Below, one piece after another: positions 7,028 to 15,454 of a DNA stretch of 64,000 nucleotides. A model generated the notes under the pieces. That model was not told where the DNA came from. It saw nothing but the letters and a program-made list of their open reading frames with translations, and made no database searches. The stretch spans positions 99,274 to 163,273 of the forward strand of contig JAUNOY010000001.1 of the NCBI GenBank assembly GCA_030536995.1, in the 5' to 3' direction. The stretch comes from Eubacteriales bacterium. GTDB lineage: Bacteria; Bacillota; Clostridia; Lachnospirales; Lachnospiraceae. Each line of letters starts with the position of its first letter. The first letter of the stretch is position 1. A program made the position numbers and the translations under genes.

Positions 7028-9817
7028 TTATTTCTTTTTCTTCTTGTAGACTACTACACCTGCGATACAGATTACCGCTACAATCAGTATAATCACAAAC
7101 GGCATGATTGCTGTTGTGTCTCCTGTCTCTACTGCGGATTTCTTATCCGGATTTTTCTGCTGTGCAGATGGAGTCGGTGTTACGGTTTCACCCTGTGCAA
7201 TGGAGAAGTTCACCTGTTTCGTGTCGTTTTCTCCTTCAGCTACCCATTCATTACCATTATATTTCTGACGTTCGAAAAGAACCTTCAGTGTGTAATTTCC
7301 GGCTTTGGTAATGCCGAATGTTGCGCTGTACGGAGCTCCCTGCCAGCTATTGGTATTGATAACTTTCCATTTCTGAGGCTCGTAACGGACATCTCCTGCC
7401 CTCGGACTGGTATTTTCCATACCTGCGCCGAATGCCTCAAAGGAAATCTTGGACTGTGTTGTGTAGCCCTCTGAAGAAATTCCGGTAATTTTATTGTTGG
7501 AAGGATCTGGAATTTTCGGCACATAAGCAGCCTTTACAGATACCTTTACAGAAGTAGAAAGACTCACCTCATTCGGATTGGAAACACCTTCCGGAAGGAT
7601 GATTTTACCTTTTACGGTAAAGTTCTGAGCCTCTTTAAGAGAACGGTCATACGAACAATCTTCTACATTCCATTTTACTTTCGCCTTCATTTTTCCTTCT
7701 GTTGTCGTAATTGTGACAGTTGAAGGAAGACCAAGACCCTTCGCAGATTTCTCTGCGCCATTTTTTACATCTTTCACTGCAGATGGCTTCTGCACTTCCT
7801 GCAGCTCGATTGCCGCTGCATTTACAGTAAATTCCACATCCACGCTCACATCTGAACTTGCACTGTTTGGTATAAAAATCGTCTCAACATAAGTGCTTGC
7901 CTCCAGTCCTTCCTTCGGACGGATTGCGATTGTACATTTCTCACCCGGCTCAAGGACTTCCATAGAAGGATTTCCGATACGGAAATAGTCGCTGACCGGT
8001 TTCTCGATAGCAACCTGCGTATTACCTTCATTTGCAAGGGTAACAAGCTGCTTTTCCGGCGCTTTGTAGCCAGCTTCTACTTCTCCGAAATCAAGAACTG
8101 CCGGAGAAATCGTAAGCTTGTGAACTTCTTTCTGAGATACTTTTATTACAGCAGGAATCTCTGCCAATGCTGTTTCTGTATTATCTTTCCGGAAAATCTG
8201 AATCTTTTCCTGATATTCGCCTGCTGTAAGCCCTGCTGCCGGCACTGCTGTGAAAGTTGCCGTCTCTCCAGGAGCCAGTTCCTCAGCAGAAACTGCCCCA
8301 AGGTCAAAATACTCTGCAACAGGCTGAGCAAGAGCAATTATCACATTTCCTTTATTTGTTATGCTCACTGTGACAGGCTCAACCTTTTCATATCCCTCTT
8401 TCAAGGACTCAAAACTGACAGACTGCGGATTCAATTCAACTGCAGCCTTCTCCTCCGGAGCTGTAACTGTTACATCCGCATTTACAATTCTTGTAATATC
8501 TGCGCTTTCTTCGATGCCAAATACAAGCTCTTCTTTGTATGTGCCTTCTGTAAGACCGATTACCGGTTTGATATTAAAGGATACCTGCGCACCTTTTTCA
8601 AGAACAAGGCTTCCCTCTGTTCCTTCAGGAATGATTTGAGTAATTTCAAATGTCTCAGACTGCGGAACCTTCAGCGTAAACGTATCTTCGCCTGAATTTG
8701 TGAGAGTCACAGTCCAACTGCCGGCTACTTCCTGATAACCTTCTGTAAGATCATCAAATACCACTGCATCCATATCTGCAGTAAGCCCATAAACAGGAGC
8801 TTTCACAGTATCAACTGTCATCTGAACCTGAAAAGACACCTCTGTTCCCTCGTCTGTTTTATAAGTAACTGTATCCAGATATTCTCCGGCTTCCAGACCT
8901 TCTCTCGGCTGAACCCAGATCTTAATTTCCTGCTGAGGCTGAAGCGCTTCTTCGATATCCATTGCCATGACATGCTCCGGTGCAACAGGCTGGAAATTAA
9001 GAACTCCTGTACCTGTATTTCGAATCACCAGAACTGCGGCAGAATCGCTCTCCTTTCCGGGAGTTACTGTTCCAAGATTGATTATTCCATTTTCGGTTCC
9101 TGTCACTGCCTCGGCCTGATAAGTCAGCTCCTGTGTCTGCCCGGAATCATCTCCATTAAGCTCTTCGCTTATTGTGACATCAAGCTCCTCTCCGTCAGCA
9201 CTCTCATCTTCGCCTTCCAGAAGTTCACCTTCCATCTCTTCCTCTGAAGACTGGGTGTTCTCCCCGGGCTCGACCTCTGTCTGAAGCTCTCCTTCCGGAA
9301 TTTCTTCCTCATCCCATTCTTCTTCCTCAGGAACTTCTTCTGTCAGAACATCGTCTACAGACTCTTCTGCTGCCGGAGGAGTAATTACAGATTCACCTTT
9401 CTCGGCTGTTTCTGCATCCACAAGGGCTTCTGCCTCTTCCTCCGTTGCTGTCACCTCCGGAGTAACTGCCTGCAAGGTTCCTGTAAGACCCAGATCTTCT
9501 TTTCCTGTAACCTCAAGCACAAGCTTATATCCCAGATCTTCTTCAGTAACCTTATATTCTTTCTCAGTTCCTAATTCTTTTAACTCTTCTTCGCTGATTT
9601 TTCTTGACCATTTAAAGCTTACATCCCCATCCGTGATACCTTCCGGTGTCACTTTGGCAAAGTCTGCTTTCAGCGTTGCTCCGACAACCGGATATCCGTA
9701 AACTTTCAGCTTACCTCCCATCTCTCCGGAAGGTGTTGCAAAAACCATAGACGGAATCATGGTGATTATCATAAAAGCTGCCATGATAATCGCAAGCAAT
9801 CTTCTTTTTTTCTCCAT
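7028..9817 (-). CDS. Large cell-surface protein with ASH-like beta-sandwich repeats and C-terminal anchor
   Basis: A 929-aa secreted protein of unknown function. It has a signal peptide (residues 1-27, cleavage near VFA-TPSG), then a VGATL-type immunoglobulin-like module to about residue 120. A very acidic Glu-rich linker spans roughly 125-235. Four consecutive repeats of 90-105 residues follow, each with a [VL].F..[LV].EGY or equivalent lead, an NxGN/NSGE turn and an A/TxxGLxAGxY end, as in ASH (ASPM/SPD-2/Hydin) folds. A VGLPSTVTITT module like bacterial Ig-4 domains comes next, and then a Ser/Pro stretch. The end is VETGD, a 22-residue hydrophobic span and a KKKKK tail. VETGD may be a variant sortase signal, but a simple membrane anchor is also possible. 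It has its own promoter and terminator. Confidence 0.85.
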   Translation of the reverse strand: MEKKRRLLAIIMAAFMIITMIPSMVFATPSGEMGGKLKVYGYPVVGATLKADFAKVTPEGITDGDVSFKWSRKISEEELKELGTEKEYKVTEEDLGYKLVLEVTGKEDLGLTGTLQAVTPEVTATEEEAEALVDAETAEKGESVITPPAAEESVDDVLTEEVPEEEEWDEEEIPEGELQTEVEPGENTQSSEEEMEGELLEGEDESADGEELDVTISEELNGDDSGQTQELTYQAEAVTGTENGIINLGTVTPGKESDSAAVLVIRNTGTGVLNFQPVAPEHVMAMDIEEALQPQQEIKIWVQPREGLEAGEYLDTVTYKTDEGTEVSFQVQMTVDTVKAPVYGLTADMDAVVFDDLTEGYQEVAGSWTVTLTNSGEDTFTLKVPQSETFEITQIIPEGTEGSLVLEKGAQVSFNIKPVIGLTEGTYKEELVFGIEESADITRIVNADVTVTAPEEKAAVELNPQSVSFESLKEGYEKVEPVTVSITNKGNVIIALAQPVAEYFDLGAVSAEELAPGETATFTAVPAAGLTAGEYQEKIQIFRKDNTETALAEIPAVIKVSQKEVHKLTISPAVLDFGEVEAGYKAPEKQLVTLANEGNTQVAIEKPVSDYFRIGNPSMEVLEPGEKCTIAIRPKEGLEASTYVETIFIPNSASSDVSVDVEFTVNAAAIELQEVQKPSAVKDVKNGAEKSAKGLGLPSTVTITTTEGKMKAKVKWNVEDCSYDRSLKEAQNFTVKGKIILPEGVSNPNEVSLSTSVKVSVKAAYVPKIPDPSNNKITGISSEGYTTQSKISFEAFGAGMENTSPRAGDVRYEPQKWKVINTNSWQGAPYSATFGITKAGNYTLKVLFERQKYNGNEWVAEGENDTKQVNFSIAQGETVTPTPSAQQKNPDKKSAVETGDTTAIMPFVIILIVAVICIAGVVVYKKKKK

Positions 9818-9908
9818 ATGCCATCCTCCTTTTCTGTTACAGTTGTATTAACTTTTTGTAACTTATTTTTATAAATATAACAAGTGGAGCATTCTTAAAT
9901 CTGCTTTT

Positions 9909-9938
9909 ATTATAACCTGTATTTTTTTTCACATGTAA
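9909..9938 (-). promoter_or_regulatory. Promoter of the surface protein gene
   Basis: Minus strand TTACAT (9938-9933), 18 bp, TATAAT (9914-9909). A long AT-rich leader of roughly 85 nt follows, ending in a strong AGGAGG site. Confidence 0.6.
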
Positions 9939-10029
9939 TCTGCAGTTTACTTTCTCTTTTTTGCGGAATACTCCACAACCTAAGTATAAGAAAAAACTAC
10001 ATTCGGCAATTTTCTCCTGACTGCTCTGT

Positions 10030-10287
10030 TCAGCCTTCTACAATAAGATATGTTCCGTCCGGCAGCGCAAAAACCTCACTTGCCTCTTCCAGCTCTTCCA
10101 GAGACATACTGTCCACATCTGCTCCTATTTCTTCCAGATATTCTTTTACCTCTTTTAAGCTGTCCACAACAACAGCCATACAGTCTTCCAGAAATGCTTC
10201 CGCCTCCTCATAAGACTCTGCCACCGGCTCGTCAAAGAGCTGTCCCTGGTTTTTCAAAAAAGTCATAATGCATTCTTCTGTGTACAT
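10030..10287 (-). CDS. Small acidic protein of unknown function
   Basis: An 85-aa protein, very rich in Glu and Asp and predicted mostly helical, with no signal peptide or membrane span. I do not recognise the family. The start MYTEECIMTF is set by GGAGG seven bases upstream; two earlier in-frame ATGs overlap or precede that site. It lies 23 nt after the phosphatase gene and is probably the last gene of the maf-gph-this operon. Confidence 0.75.
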   Translation of the reverse strand: MYTEECIMTFLKNQGQLFDEPVAESYEEAEAFLEDCMAVVVDSLKEVKEYLEEIGADVDSMSLEELEEASEVFALPDGTYLIVEG

Positions 10288-10310
10288 TTTCATACCTCCG
10301 TTTTGTTTTT

Positions 10311-10982
10311 TCATTTTTGTTTTTTATTTTCATTCCTGTAAATTTCCAGAAGATCTTCCGGTTTCTCTGCAAGAATATCCGCTCCGTTTTCCTCGAGTTC
10401 CTTTCTGTCACGGTATCCCCACAACACCCCTACCGTAAACATTCCGGCAGCCTTTCCTGTATTCATATCAGTACCTGTGTCACCGATATACATACATTCC
10501 TGTGGCTTTACTCCAAATTCCCCTGCTATATAAAGAGGTCCGTCTGGAGCTGGTTTTCGCCGTATTTCCGGCTTTTGCCCCAAAACCATATCAAATTCAC
10601 CGCCAAATAATTTCTCAATCACCTTCCGCGTCGCCTCATGGGGCTTATTCGAACAGACTGAAATTTTCACCCCCTCTTTTTTCAGTTCTCTGATAACTTC
10701 CGCAACTCCTTCATAAGGAACTACCTTATACAGGGGATCCTCGTTGAATTTCTCCCTGTAAAGGCGCTCGCATTCCTCGAAGCGCTGCAGCTGCGGGTCT
10801 CCGGCATCTTTGAGACACCTCTGAACCAGAACGCTTGCTCCTTCTCCGCAGTAATATTTAAAATTCTCCACAGGAAGAGTCTTTAACCCCAGACTGCTAA
10901 GTACCTCATTTGCCACATAAGCCATAGAATCCAATGTATAGGACAAAGTTCCGTCAAGATCAAATACGCATGCTTTTATCAT
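10311..10982 (-). CDS. gph: HAD-family hydrolase, phosphoglycolate-phosphatase-like
   Basis: Cytosolic HAD subfamily IA phosphatase of 223 aa. Motif I is FDLDGTLSYTLDSM (residues 7-20), motif II is the Ser of SVCSNKP, motif III is the Lys in RRKPAP, and motif IV is YIGDTGTDMNTGKAAG. A four-helix cap lies between motifs I and II. Gph or a general sugar/nucleotide phosphatase are both possible; substrate cannot be read from sequence. It begins 4 nt after the Maf stop codon, suggesting joint clearance of damaged metabolites. Confidence 0.85.
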   Translation of the reverse strand: MIKACVFDLDGTLSYTLDSMAYVANEVLSSLGLKTLPVENFKYYCGEGASVLVQRCLKDAGDPQLQRFEECERLYREKFNEDPLYKVVPYEGVAEVIRELKKEGVKISVCSNKPHEATRKVIEKLFGGEFDMVLGQKPEIRRKPAPDGPLYIAGEFGVKPQECMYIGDTGTDMNTGKAAGMFTVGVLWGYRDRKELEENGADILAEKPEDLLEIYRNENKKQK

Positions 10983-10986
10983 TTTC

Positions 10987-11580
10987 TTATCCTCTCAGTT
11001 CAATATTAAGTTTCTTCATTTCCTGCAGCAGTCTTGCCACCGGAAGTCCCACGACATTATTGTAATCTCCGTGGATTCCTTTTACATAAACTCCCCATAA
11101 CCCCTGAATCCCATAGCTTCCCGCCTTATCCATCGGCTCTCCGGTTTCTGCATAGGCACGGATTTCTTTTTCTGATACCGGATAAAATTCCACATCTGTG
11201 CATTCAGCAAAGGTATGCGGCTCCCATACATCATTTTTTCTCTCCAAAACAGATACTCCTGTATATACCTGATGGATATTTCCCTGAAGTCTGGTAAGAA
11301 CAGCAATCGCATCTTCCTTGTCCAAAGGTTTCCCCAGTATTTTATTTTCGTAGACAACAACTGTATCCGCTCCTATGACAAGCGTTCCCTCTTCAGGATT
11401 TTTCAGGGTATTACCAACGCATACCGCTTTTTGCTGAGCAAGTTGCATGACCGCCGTTTCAGGCATCGGAGAAGTAATCGCTTCTTCTCCACCGGCAGGA
11501 ATCACAGAGAAAGACACACCTGCTTTTTTTAACAATTCGCTTCTTCTCGGCGAGGCAGAAGCCAATATTATTTTTCTCAT
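10987..11580 (-). CDS. maf: Maf-like nucleoside triphosphate pyrophosphatase
   Basis: A 197-aa house-cleaning enzyme that hydrolyses non-canonical or modified nucleotides (dTTP/UTP/m5UTP type in YhdE-like members) and affects septation. Signature motifs: LASASPRRSELL at the N terminus, the acidic catalytic site GADTVVVYENKILGKP, and KAGSYGIQGLWGVYVKGIHGDYNNVVGLP. The ATG at 11580 follows AGGAAG by eight bases; an upstream extension of 20 residues is in frame but has no ribosome site. The promoter is just upstream. Confidence 0.93.
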   Translation of the reverse strand: MRKIILASASPRRSELLKKAGVSFSVIPAGGEEAITSPMPETAVMQLAQQKAVCVGNTLKNPEEGTLVIGADTVVVYENKILGKPLDKEDAIAVLTRLQGNIHQVYTGVSVLERKNDVWEPHTFAECTDVEFYPVSEKEIRAYAETGEPMDKAGSYGIQGLWGVYVKGIHGDYNNVVGLPVARLLQEMKKLNIELRG

Positions 11581-11611
11581 ATCGTTCACTTCCTTTATTC
11601 TCTTCGCATAT

Positions 11612-11640
11612 AGTATATCTTTTATCTGTAACAGACGCAA
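11612..11640 (-). promoter_or_regulatory. maf operon promoter
   Basis: Minus strand TTGCGT (11640-11635), 17 bp, TATACT (11617-11612), 32 nt before the maf start codon. The next gene to the right is divergent. Confidence 0.65.
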
Positions 11641-11740
11641 CTGATTTCACAAATGATTTTCATAAAAAAGTTAACCCTTTTCTTTTTTATCAAAAAGTAT
11701 TACAATAGAGGTCAGAGAACACAGAAAGGAGTCAGGTATT

Positions 11741-12178
11741 ATGGCAAAAATCAACAAATACTGGGGACTTGTAGCTTTAGGCGCTGTCACAGCGGCAGCA
11801 GCAGGCGCAATGGCGGCTGTAATTATGAAAAAACGCTCCTGTGAAGAGGACTTTGATTTCGAGGATGATGAAGATTTTGATGAAGATTTCGATATCCCTG
11901 CCGAATCCCCGAAAGAACCGGAGGAGAAAGAAGCTTCAGAAACATTTGAATCCTGGGATGCTGTTGCTTCCAGAGAAGAAAATGCTGTAAAGGAAGAAGT
12001 TCCGGATGAAGAAACTTCTGAAGAGAAAATCGCTGAGGAAACCGAAGAACCTGCTACTGAAGAAGAAATCGCCGAAGACATTCCGGTTGAAGAACCCACA
12101 GAGGAGGCAGCCTCTGAAGAGACTGAGCTTCCAGAAGAACCAGAAGCAGTTTCTGCTGAAGAAACCGAAGAAAAATAA
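11741..12178 (+). CDS. Acidic single-pass membrane protein, unknown function
   Basis: A 145-aa protein with one N-terminal hydrophobic helix (about residues 9-29), a KKR stop-transfer, then a tail of more than 100 residues dominated by Glu, Asp, Pro and Thr with repeated xEExxE units. The tail looks disordered; positive-inside rules place it in the cytoplasm. The start is set by AGGAG nine bases upstream. No family recognised; low complexity makes homology calls unreliable. It stands alone, divergent from maf and closed by a bidirectional terminator. Confidence 0.8.
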   Translation: MAKINKYWGLVALGAVTAAAAGAMAAVIMKKRSCEEDFDFEDDEDFDEDFDIPAESPKEPEEKEASETFESWDAVASREENAVKEEVPDEETSEEKIAEETEEPATEEEIAEDIPVEEPTEEAASEETELPEEPEAVSAEETEEK

Positions 12179-12215
12179 TCGCCTGATCTGTCAGCCGACT
12201 GTTTCAGAGCATAGA

Positions 12216-12259
12216 AAAAAGGCATTCTGTGAACGTATAATATCACAGAATGCCTTTTT
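12216..12259. terminator. Bidirectional terminator between convergent genes
   Basis: Perfect 11-bp stem GGCATTCTGTG (12221-12231) with CACAGAATGCC (12244-12254), flanked by an A-run on the left and a T-run on the right. It serves the acidic membrane protein (+) and the poly-ferredoxin (-). Confidence 0.88.
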
Positions 12260-12268
12260 AGTCATATA

Positions 12269-12661
12269 TTATGCCTCTTTAATCTCAAGAACATCCATTG
12301 GACAGGCTTTCACACAGATACCGCATGCAATACATTTGCTTGCATATTCGCTGTCTTCTGCTTTTACCATTACGCCGAACGGACATGCTTCCACACATTT
12401 GCCGCAGCCGATACATTTCTTCTTATCAATCATGTAAACGCCTTTTGCGTTCTGTTTGATTGCGCCTTCCGGACAGGCTGCTGCACATTTACCGCACTGT
12501 ACGCATACGTTTGGCTTCGGTGTAACGCCGTCTTTCTTCACGCCGATCTGGATGCAGGATTTGTTTGTGTTGAACTCTTTATAAAAAGCTTCAGCACAGG
12601 CAACTTCACAGGCTTTACACGCCATACATGCGTCTTTTTTTGCTACATTAAGTTTTTTCAT
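12269..12661 (-). CDS. Four-cluster ferredoxin-type electron carrier
   Basis: A 130-aa protein with four cysteine clusters: CMACKACEVAC, CVQCGKCAAACP, CIGCGKCVEACP and CIACGICVKACP, about 16 Cys in all, predicted to bind four [4Fe-4S] centres. This resembles the HycB/CooF/DmsB electron-transfer subunits, but no catalytic partner is adjacent, so it may be a soluble carrier. The ATG at 12661 has GGAGG seven bases upstream; an earlier in-frame start would include the ribosome site. The mRNA leader contains an 8-bp hairpin just before the ribosome site. Confidence 0.9.
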   Translation of the reverse strand: MKKLNVAKKDACMACKACEVACAEAFYKEFNTNKSCIQIGVKKDGVTPKPNVCVQCGKCAAACPEGAIKQNAKGVYMIDKKKCIGCGKCVEACPFGVMVKAEDSEYASKCIACGICVKACPMDVLEIKEA

Positions 12662-12677
12662 TTCGTTCCCTCCACTT

Positions 12678-12704
12678 TTCGCACCCTGCAAAAAATTACA
12701 GGGT
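12678..12704 (-). other. Hairpin in the ferredoxin mRNA leader
   Basis: GCACCCTG and CAGGGTGC form a perfect 8-bp stem with a 10-nt loop, ending about ten bases before the GGAGG ribosome site. On the minus strand there is no T-run after it, so it is not an obvious glnS terminator. It could stabilise the message or mark a processing point between glnS and the ferredoxin. Confidence 0.5.
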
Positions 12705-12752
12705 GCTGATTTTCCTTTTTGTTCTTTATTTGCAATTATATTGCTTCCCTTA

Positions 12753-14417
12753 TCATTTCGGCAGTTTGAAAGAGCTCTTCAGAGATACGATACGGTTAAA
12801 TACCGGTGCTCCTTCTTTGGAATCATGGATATCTGCACAGAAAAATCCGTTTCTTACAAACTGATAGCTGTCATATCCCTTCGCTTTCATAAGCTCCGGT
12901 TCCACATATCCGGTCACTTTTGTAAGAGAATTCGGATTCACATTAAGAGAACCGTCTTCTTTATTGTATACGCCCTTTTCCTCATCTACGATATTCTCGT
13001 AAAGACGAACCTCTGCCTTTCCTGCATTGGACGCCTCTACCCAGTGAATGGTTCCTTTTACCTTTCTTCCGTCCGGCGCGTTTCCGCCCTTTGTTTCCGG
13101 GTCATAAGTACAGTGTACAACTGTTACATTTCCATTCTCATCTGTTTCATATCCTGTACAGGTCACAAAATAAGCGTTCATCAGACGCACTTCTGTTCCC
13201 ACAAACATTCTTTTATATTTCTTCGGCGGATCGATCATGAAGTCTTCGCGTTCAATATAAAGTTCTCTGCCAAACGGAACCTGACGGCTTCCGAGAGCCT
13301 CGTTTTCCATATTATTCGGAGCTTCCAGATATTCCACCTGTCCTTCCGGATAGTTGTCGATCACGAGCTTAACAGGGTCGAGAACTGCCATAAGGCGCGG
13401 ACGTTTCAGTTTCAGATCCTCGCGGATGCAGTATTCAAGCATTGCATAGTCTACAGAACTGTTTGCCTTTGACACTCCGCAGAGGTCTACAAACATCTTA
13501 ATAGATTCCGGTGTAAATCCACGGCGGCGCAGCGCTGCAATGGACACAAGACGCGGGTCATCCCAGCCGTCTACGATTCCGTCCTCTACCAGTTTTTTGA
13601 TATAACGCTTACCTGTAACAACATTTGTCAGGTAAAGCTTCGCAAATTCAATCTGTTTCGGAGGATGAGGATATTCCAGCTCTCGTACCACCCAATCGTA
13701 AAGAGGTCTGTGGTCTTCAAATTCCAGCGTACAAATGGAATGGGTGATTCCCTCAATCGCATCCTCAATCGGATGGGCAAAGTCATACATCGGGTAAATG
13801 CACCATTTATCTCCTGTATTGTGGTGTGTCATATGAGCAACACGATAAATAATCGGGTCACGCATGTTCATATTCGGTGACGCCATGTCGATTTTTGCAC
13901 GGAGAACTCTTTCACCGTCTGCAAATTTACCGTCTTTCATCGCCTCAAAAAGTTCCAGATTCTCTTCAACGCTTCTGTTTCTGTATGGGCTATCCTTACC
14001 GGGTTCTGTAAGAGTTCCTCTGTATTCACGGATTTCTTCCGGTGTCAGGTCGCAGACATATGCCTTGCCTTTTTTAATCAGCTTCACTGCTGCTTCATAC
14101 ATCTGGTCAAAATAATCAGACGCAAAAAAGAGCCTGTCCTCCCAGTCAGCGCCCAGCCATTTAATATCCTCTTTAATTGACTCTACGAATTCTACTTTCT
14201 CTTTCGTAGGGTTCGTATCATCAAATCGCATATTGAATTTACCATTGTATTCTTTCGCAAGACCGTAATTTAAAAGAATGGATTTCGCATGTCCGATATG
14301 AAGATATCCGTTTGGTTCCGGCGGAAAACGTGTATGAACGGTGTCATAAACTCCTTCTGCCAGATCTTTGTCGATTATATTCTCAATAAAATGTTTAGAA
14401 ACTGTCTCGTTCTCCAT
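12753..14417 (-). CDS. glnS: Glutaminyl-tRNA synthetase
   Basis: Class I synthetase that charges tRNA-Gln directly. The 554-aa protein has [17 protein letters not shown] (HIGH motif), FDDTNPTKE, the KMSKS-loop equivalent [12 protein letters not shown], and [18 protein letters not shown], followed by the two-barrel anticodon-binding domain. Most Firmicutes lack GlnRS and use GatCAB transamidation; many Lachnospiraceae have it. Start set by AGGAGGGG upstream. The 5' leader holds a 10-bp inverted repeat (14450-14492). Confidence 0.97.
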   Translation of the reverse strand: MENETVSKHFIENIIDKDLAEGVYDTVHTRFPPEPNGYLHIGHAKSILLNYGLAKEYNGKFNMRFDDTNPTKEKVEFVESIKEDIKWLGADWEDRLFFASDYFDQMYEAAVKLIKKGKAYVCDLTPEEIREYRGTLTEPGKDSPYRNRSVEENLELFEAMKDGKFADGERVLRAKIDMASPNMNMRDPIIYRVAHMTHHNTGDKWCIYPMYDFAHPIEDAIEGITHSICTLEFEDHRPLYDWVVRELEYPHPPKQIEFAKLYLTNVVTGKRYIKKLVEDGIVDGWDDPRLVSIAALRRRGFTPESIKMFVDLCGVSKANSSVDYAMLEYCIREDLKLKRPRLMAVLDPVKLVIDNYPEGQVEYLEAPNNMENEALGSRQVPFGRELYIEREDFMIDPPKKYKRMFVGTEVRLMNAYFVTCTGYETDENGNVTVVHCTYDPETKGGNAPDGRKVKGTIHWVEASNAGKAEVRLYENIVDEEKGVYNKEDGSLNVNPNSLTKVTGYVEPELMKAKGYDSYQFVRNGFFCADIHDSKEGAPVFNRIVSLKSSFKLPK

Positions 14418-14449
14418 TTTACCCCTCCTGGTTTATTCTATTGGCTTTC

Positions 14450-14492
14450 GTTTCGATTTATACCCCACTCTCAATGGTGTGCAAATCGAAAC
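14450..14492 (-). promoter_or_regulatory. Structured glnS leader (10-bp inverted repeat)
   Basis: GTTTCGATTT (14492-14483 on the minus strand) pairs perfectly with AAATCGAAAC (14459-14450) around a 23-nt loop, starting about 33 bases before the ATG. No T-box core (AGGGTGG/ACCGCG) and no T-run are present. It may be an mRNA structure or a dyad operator; which is unknown. Confidence 0.5.
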
Positions 14493-14615
14493 TTTAGATT
14501 CTTCATTTTAACATAAATAACCGCAGAATAAAAGATACTATTACGAAAAAATCCCCAAAATACGCAAATGATTTTCCTCTGCAGGACAGCCGGCAAACTT
14601 TTTTGCAAAAATATG

Positions 14616-14644
14616 TTGACAACCCCTGACAAATCTGCTAATAT
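14616..14644 (+). promoter_or_regulatory. tRNA-Thr promoter
   Basis: TTGACA (14616-14621), 17 bp, TAATAT (14639-14644), 31 bp before the mature tRNA 5' end. Near-consensus, as expected for a stable RNA. Confidence 0.85.
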
Positions 14645-14675
14645 AAACAACTGTGAGCGGCACAAACCGACACAA

Positions 14676-14747
<72 letters not shown>

Positions 14748-14810
14748 TTATTTTTTTGCGTAAAATTAAGGATTTGCGCGATTCTTCGCGAGTAAAACAA
14801 TACAACCTCC

Positions 14811-14847
14811 ATAAAACAGCGCACCAGCCAATAAAGCTGTTGCGCTG
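14811..14847 (-). terminator. Terminator of the araM-sigH operon
   Basis: CAGCGCA and TGCGCTG plus an inner CAG/CTG form a stem with one mismatch (14817-14827 with 14837-14847); TTTTAT follows on the minus strand. It lies 21 nt after the sigH stop. Confidence 0.65.
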
Positions 14848-14867
14848 AAAATTATCCATGATTCGTT

Positions 14868-15449
14868 TCAGGATATCTGCTCTCTTATCTTTGTTTTGAT
14901 TCTCTGCAGGGCATTGTCGATGGATTTGGGAGATTTGTCCAGAAGGCGGCTGATTTCCACGTAACTGCAGCCCTCCAGATAATATTCCAGAACTTTCTTT
15001 TCCATAGAACTTAAACTTCTGAAAATTTCCTCCTCCAGCAATCTGCGGTTCTCCTGATCAATGACAATGGTTTCCGGGCTTTGCGCCCAGATATCGTCCA
15101 AAGTATTTTCATCGTCCTTTGCACTGAGAGATACGTAGGTATTCAACGGCTGATGTTTCTGCCTGTTGGAACTTTTAATCGCATTATAAATCTGACGGTC
15201 AATGCAAATCCTTGCAAAGGTTTGAAAAGAAGCCTCTTTTTCCGGCTGATAATCCTGCACTGCCTTAAAAAGCCCGATCATCCCCTCCTGAATCAGGTCG
15301 TCATTGTCACCGCCTATAAGGAACATAGCTCTGGCTTTCTGTTTTACCAGCCCTTTATATTTCTCCATCAGATAGTCAGAAATCCCTGATTCTCCGTTTC
15401 TGAGACGAGCAATCAGTTCTTCGTCGCTTACATTTTTGTACTGCTCCAT
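14868..15449 (-). CDS. sigH: RNA polymerase sigma factor, SigH (Spo0H) type
   Basis: A 193-aa sigma-70-family protein with region 2 (GGDNDDLIQEGMIGLFKAVQDY, then FARICIDRQIYNAIK) and region 4 (LSSMEKKVLEYYLEGCSY followed by a helix-turn-helix VEISRLLDKSPKSIDNALQRIK). It lacks regions 1 and 3. Its place after rlmB-mrnC-cysS matches the B. subtilis order ending in sigH, where it drives entry into sporulation and competence. Slightly shorter than B. subtilis SigH (about 218 aa). It is the last gene of a six-gene operon; yacP, usually between rlmB and sigH in Bacillus, is absent. Confidence 0.9.
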   Translation of the reverse strand: MEQYKNVSDEELIARLRNGESGISDYLMEKYKGLVKQKARAMFLIGGDNDDLIQEGMIGLFKAVQDYQPEKEASFQTFARICIDRQIYNAIKSSNRQKHQPLNTYVSLSAKDDENTLDDIWAQSPETIVIDQENRRLLEEEIFRSLSSMEKKVLEYYLEGCSYVEISRLLDKSPKSIDNALQRIKTKIREQIS

Positions 15450-15454
15450 CGCTC

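Noticed and set aside
8120..8695. Plus-strand frame opposite the ASH-repeat protein
   Set aside because: Antisense shadow; the minus frame has clear repeats, signal peptide and ribosome site.
11671..12246. Ser-rich minus-strand frame opposite the acidic membrane protein
   Set aside because: Ser/Ala runs arise from reading GAA/GAG codons backwards; the plus frame has a ribosome site, membrane helix and terminator.
14418..14675. Possible T-box riboswitch before glnS
   Set aside because: No AGGGTGG/ACCGCG core, no antiterminator and no T-run; only a simple inverted repeat is visible.
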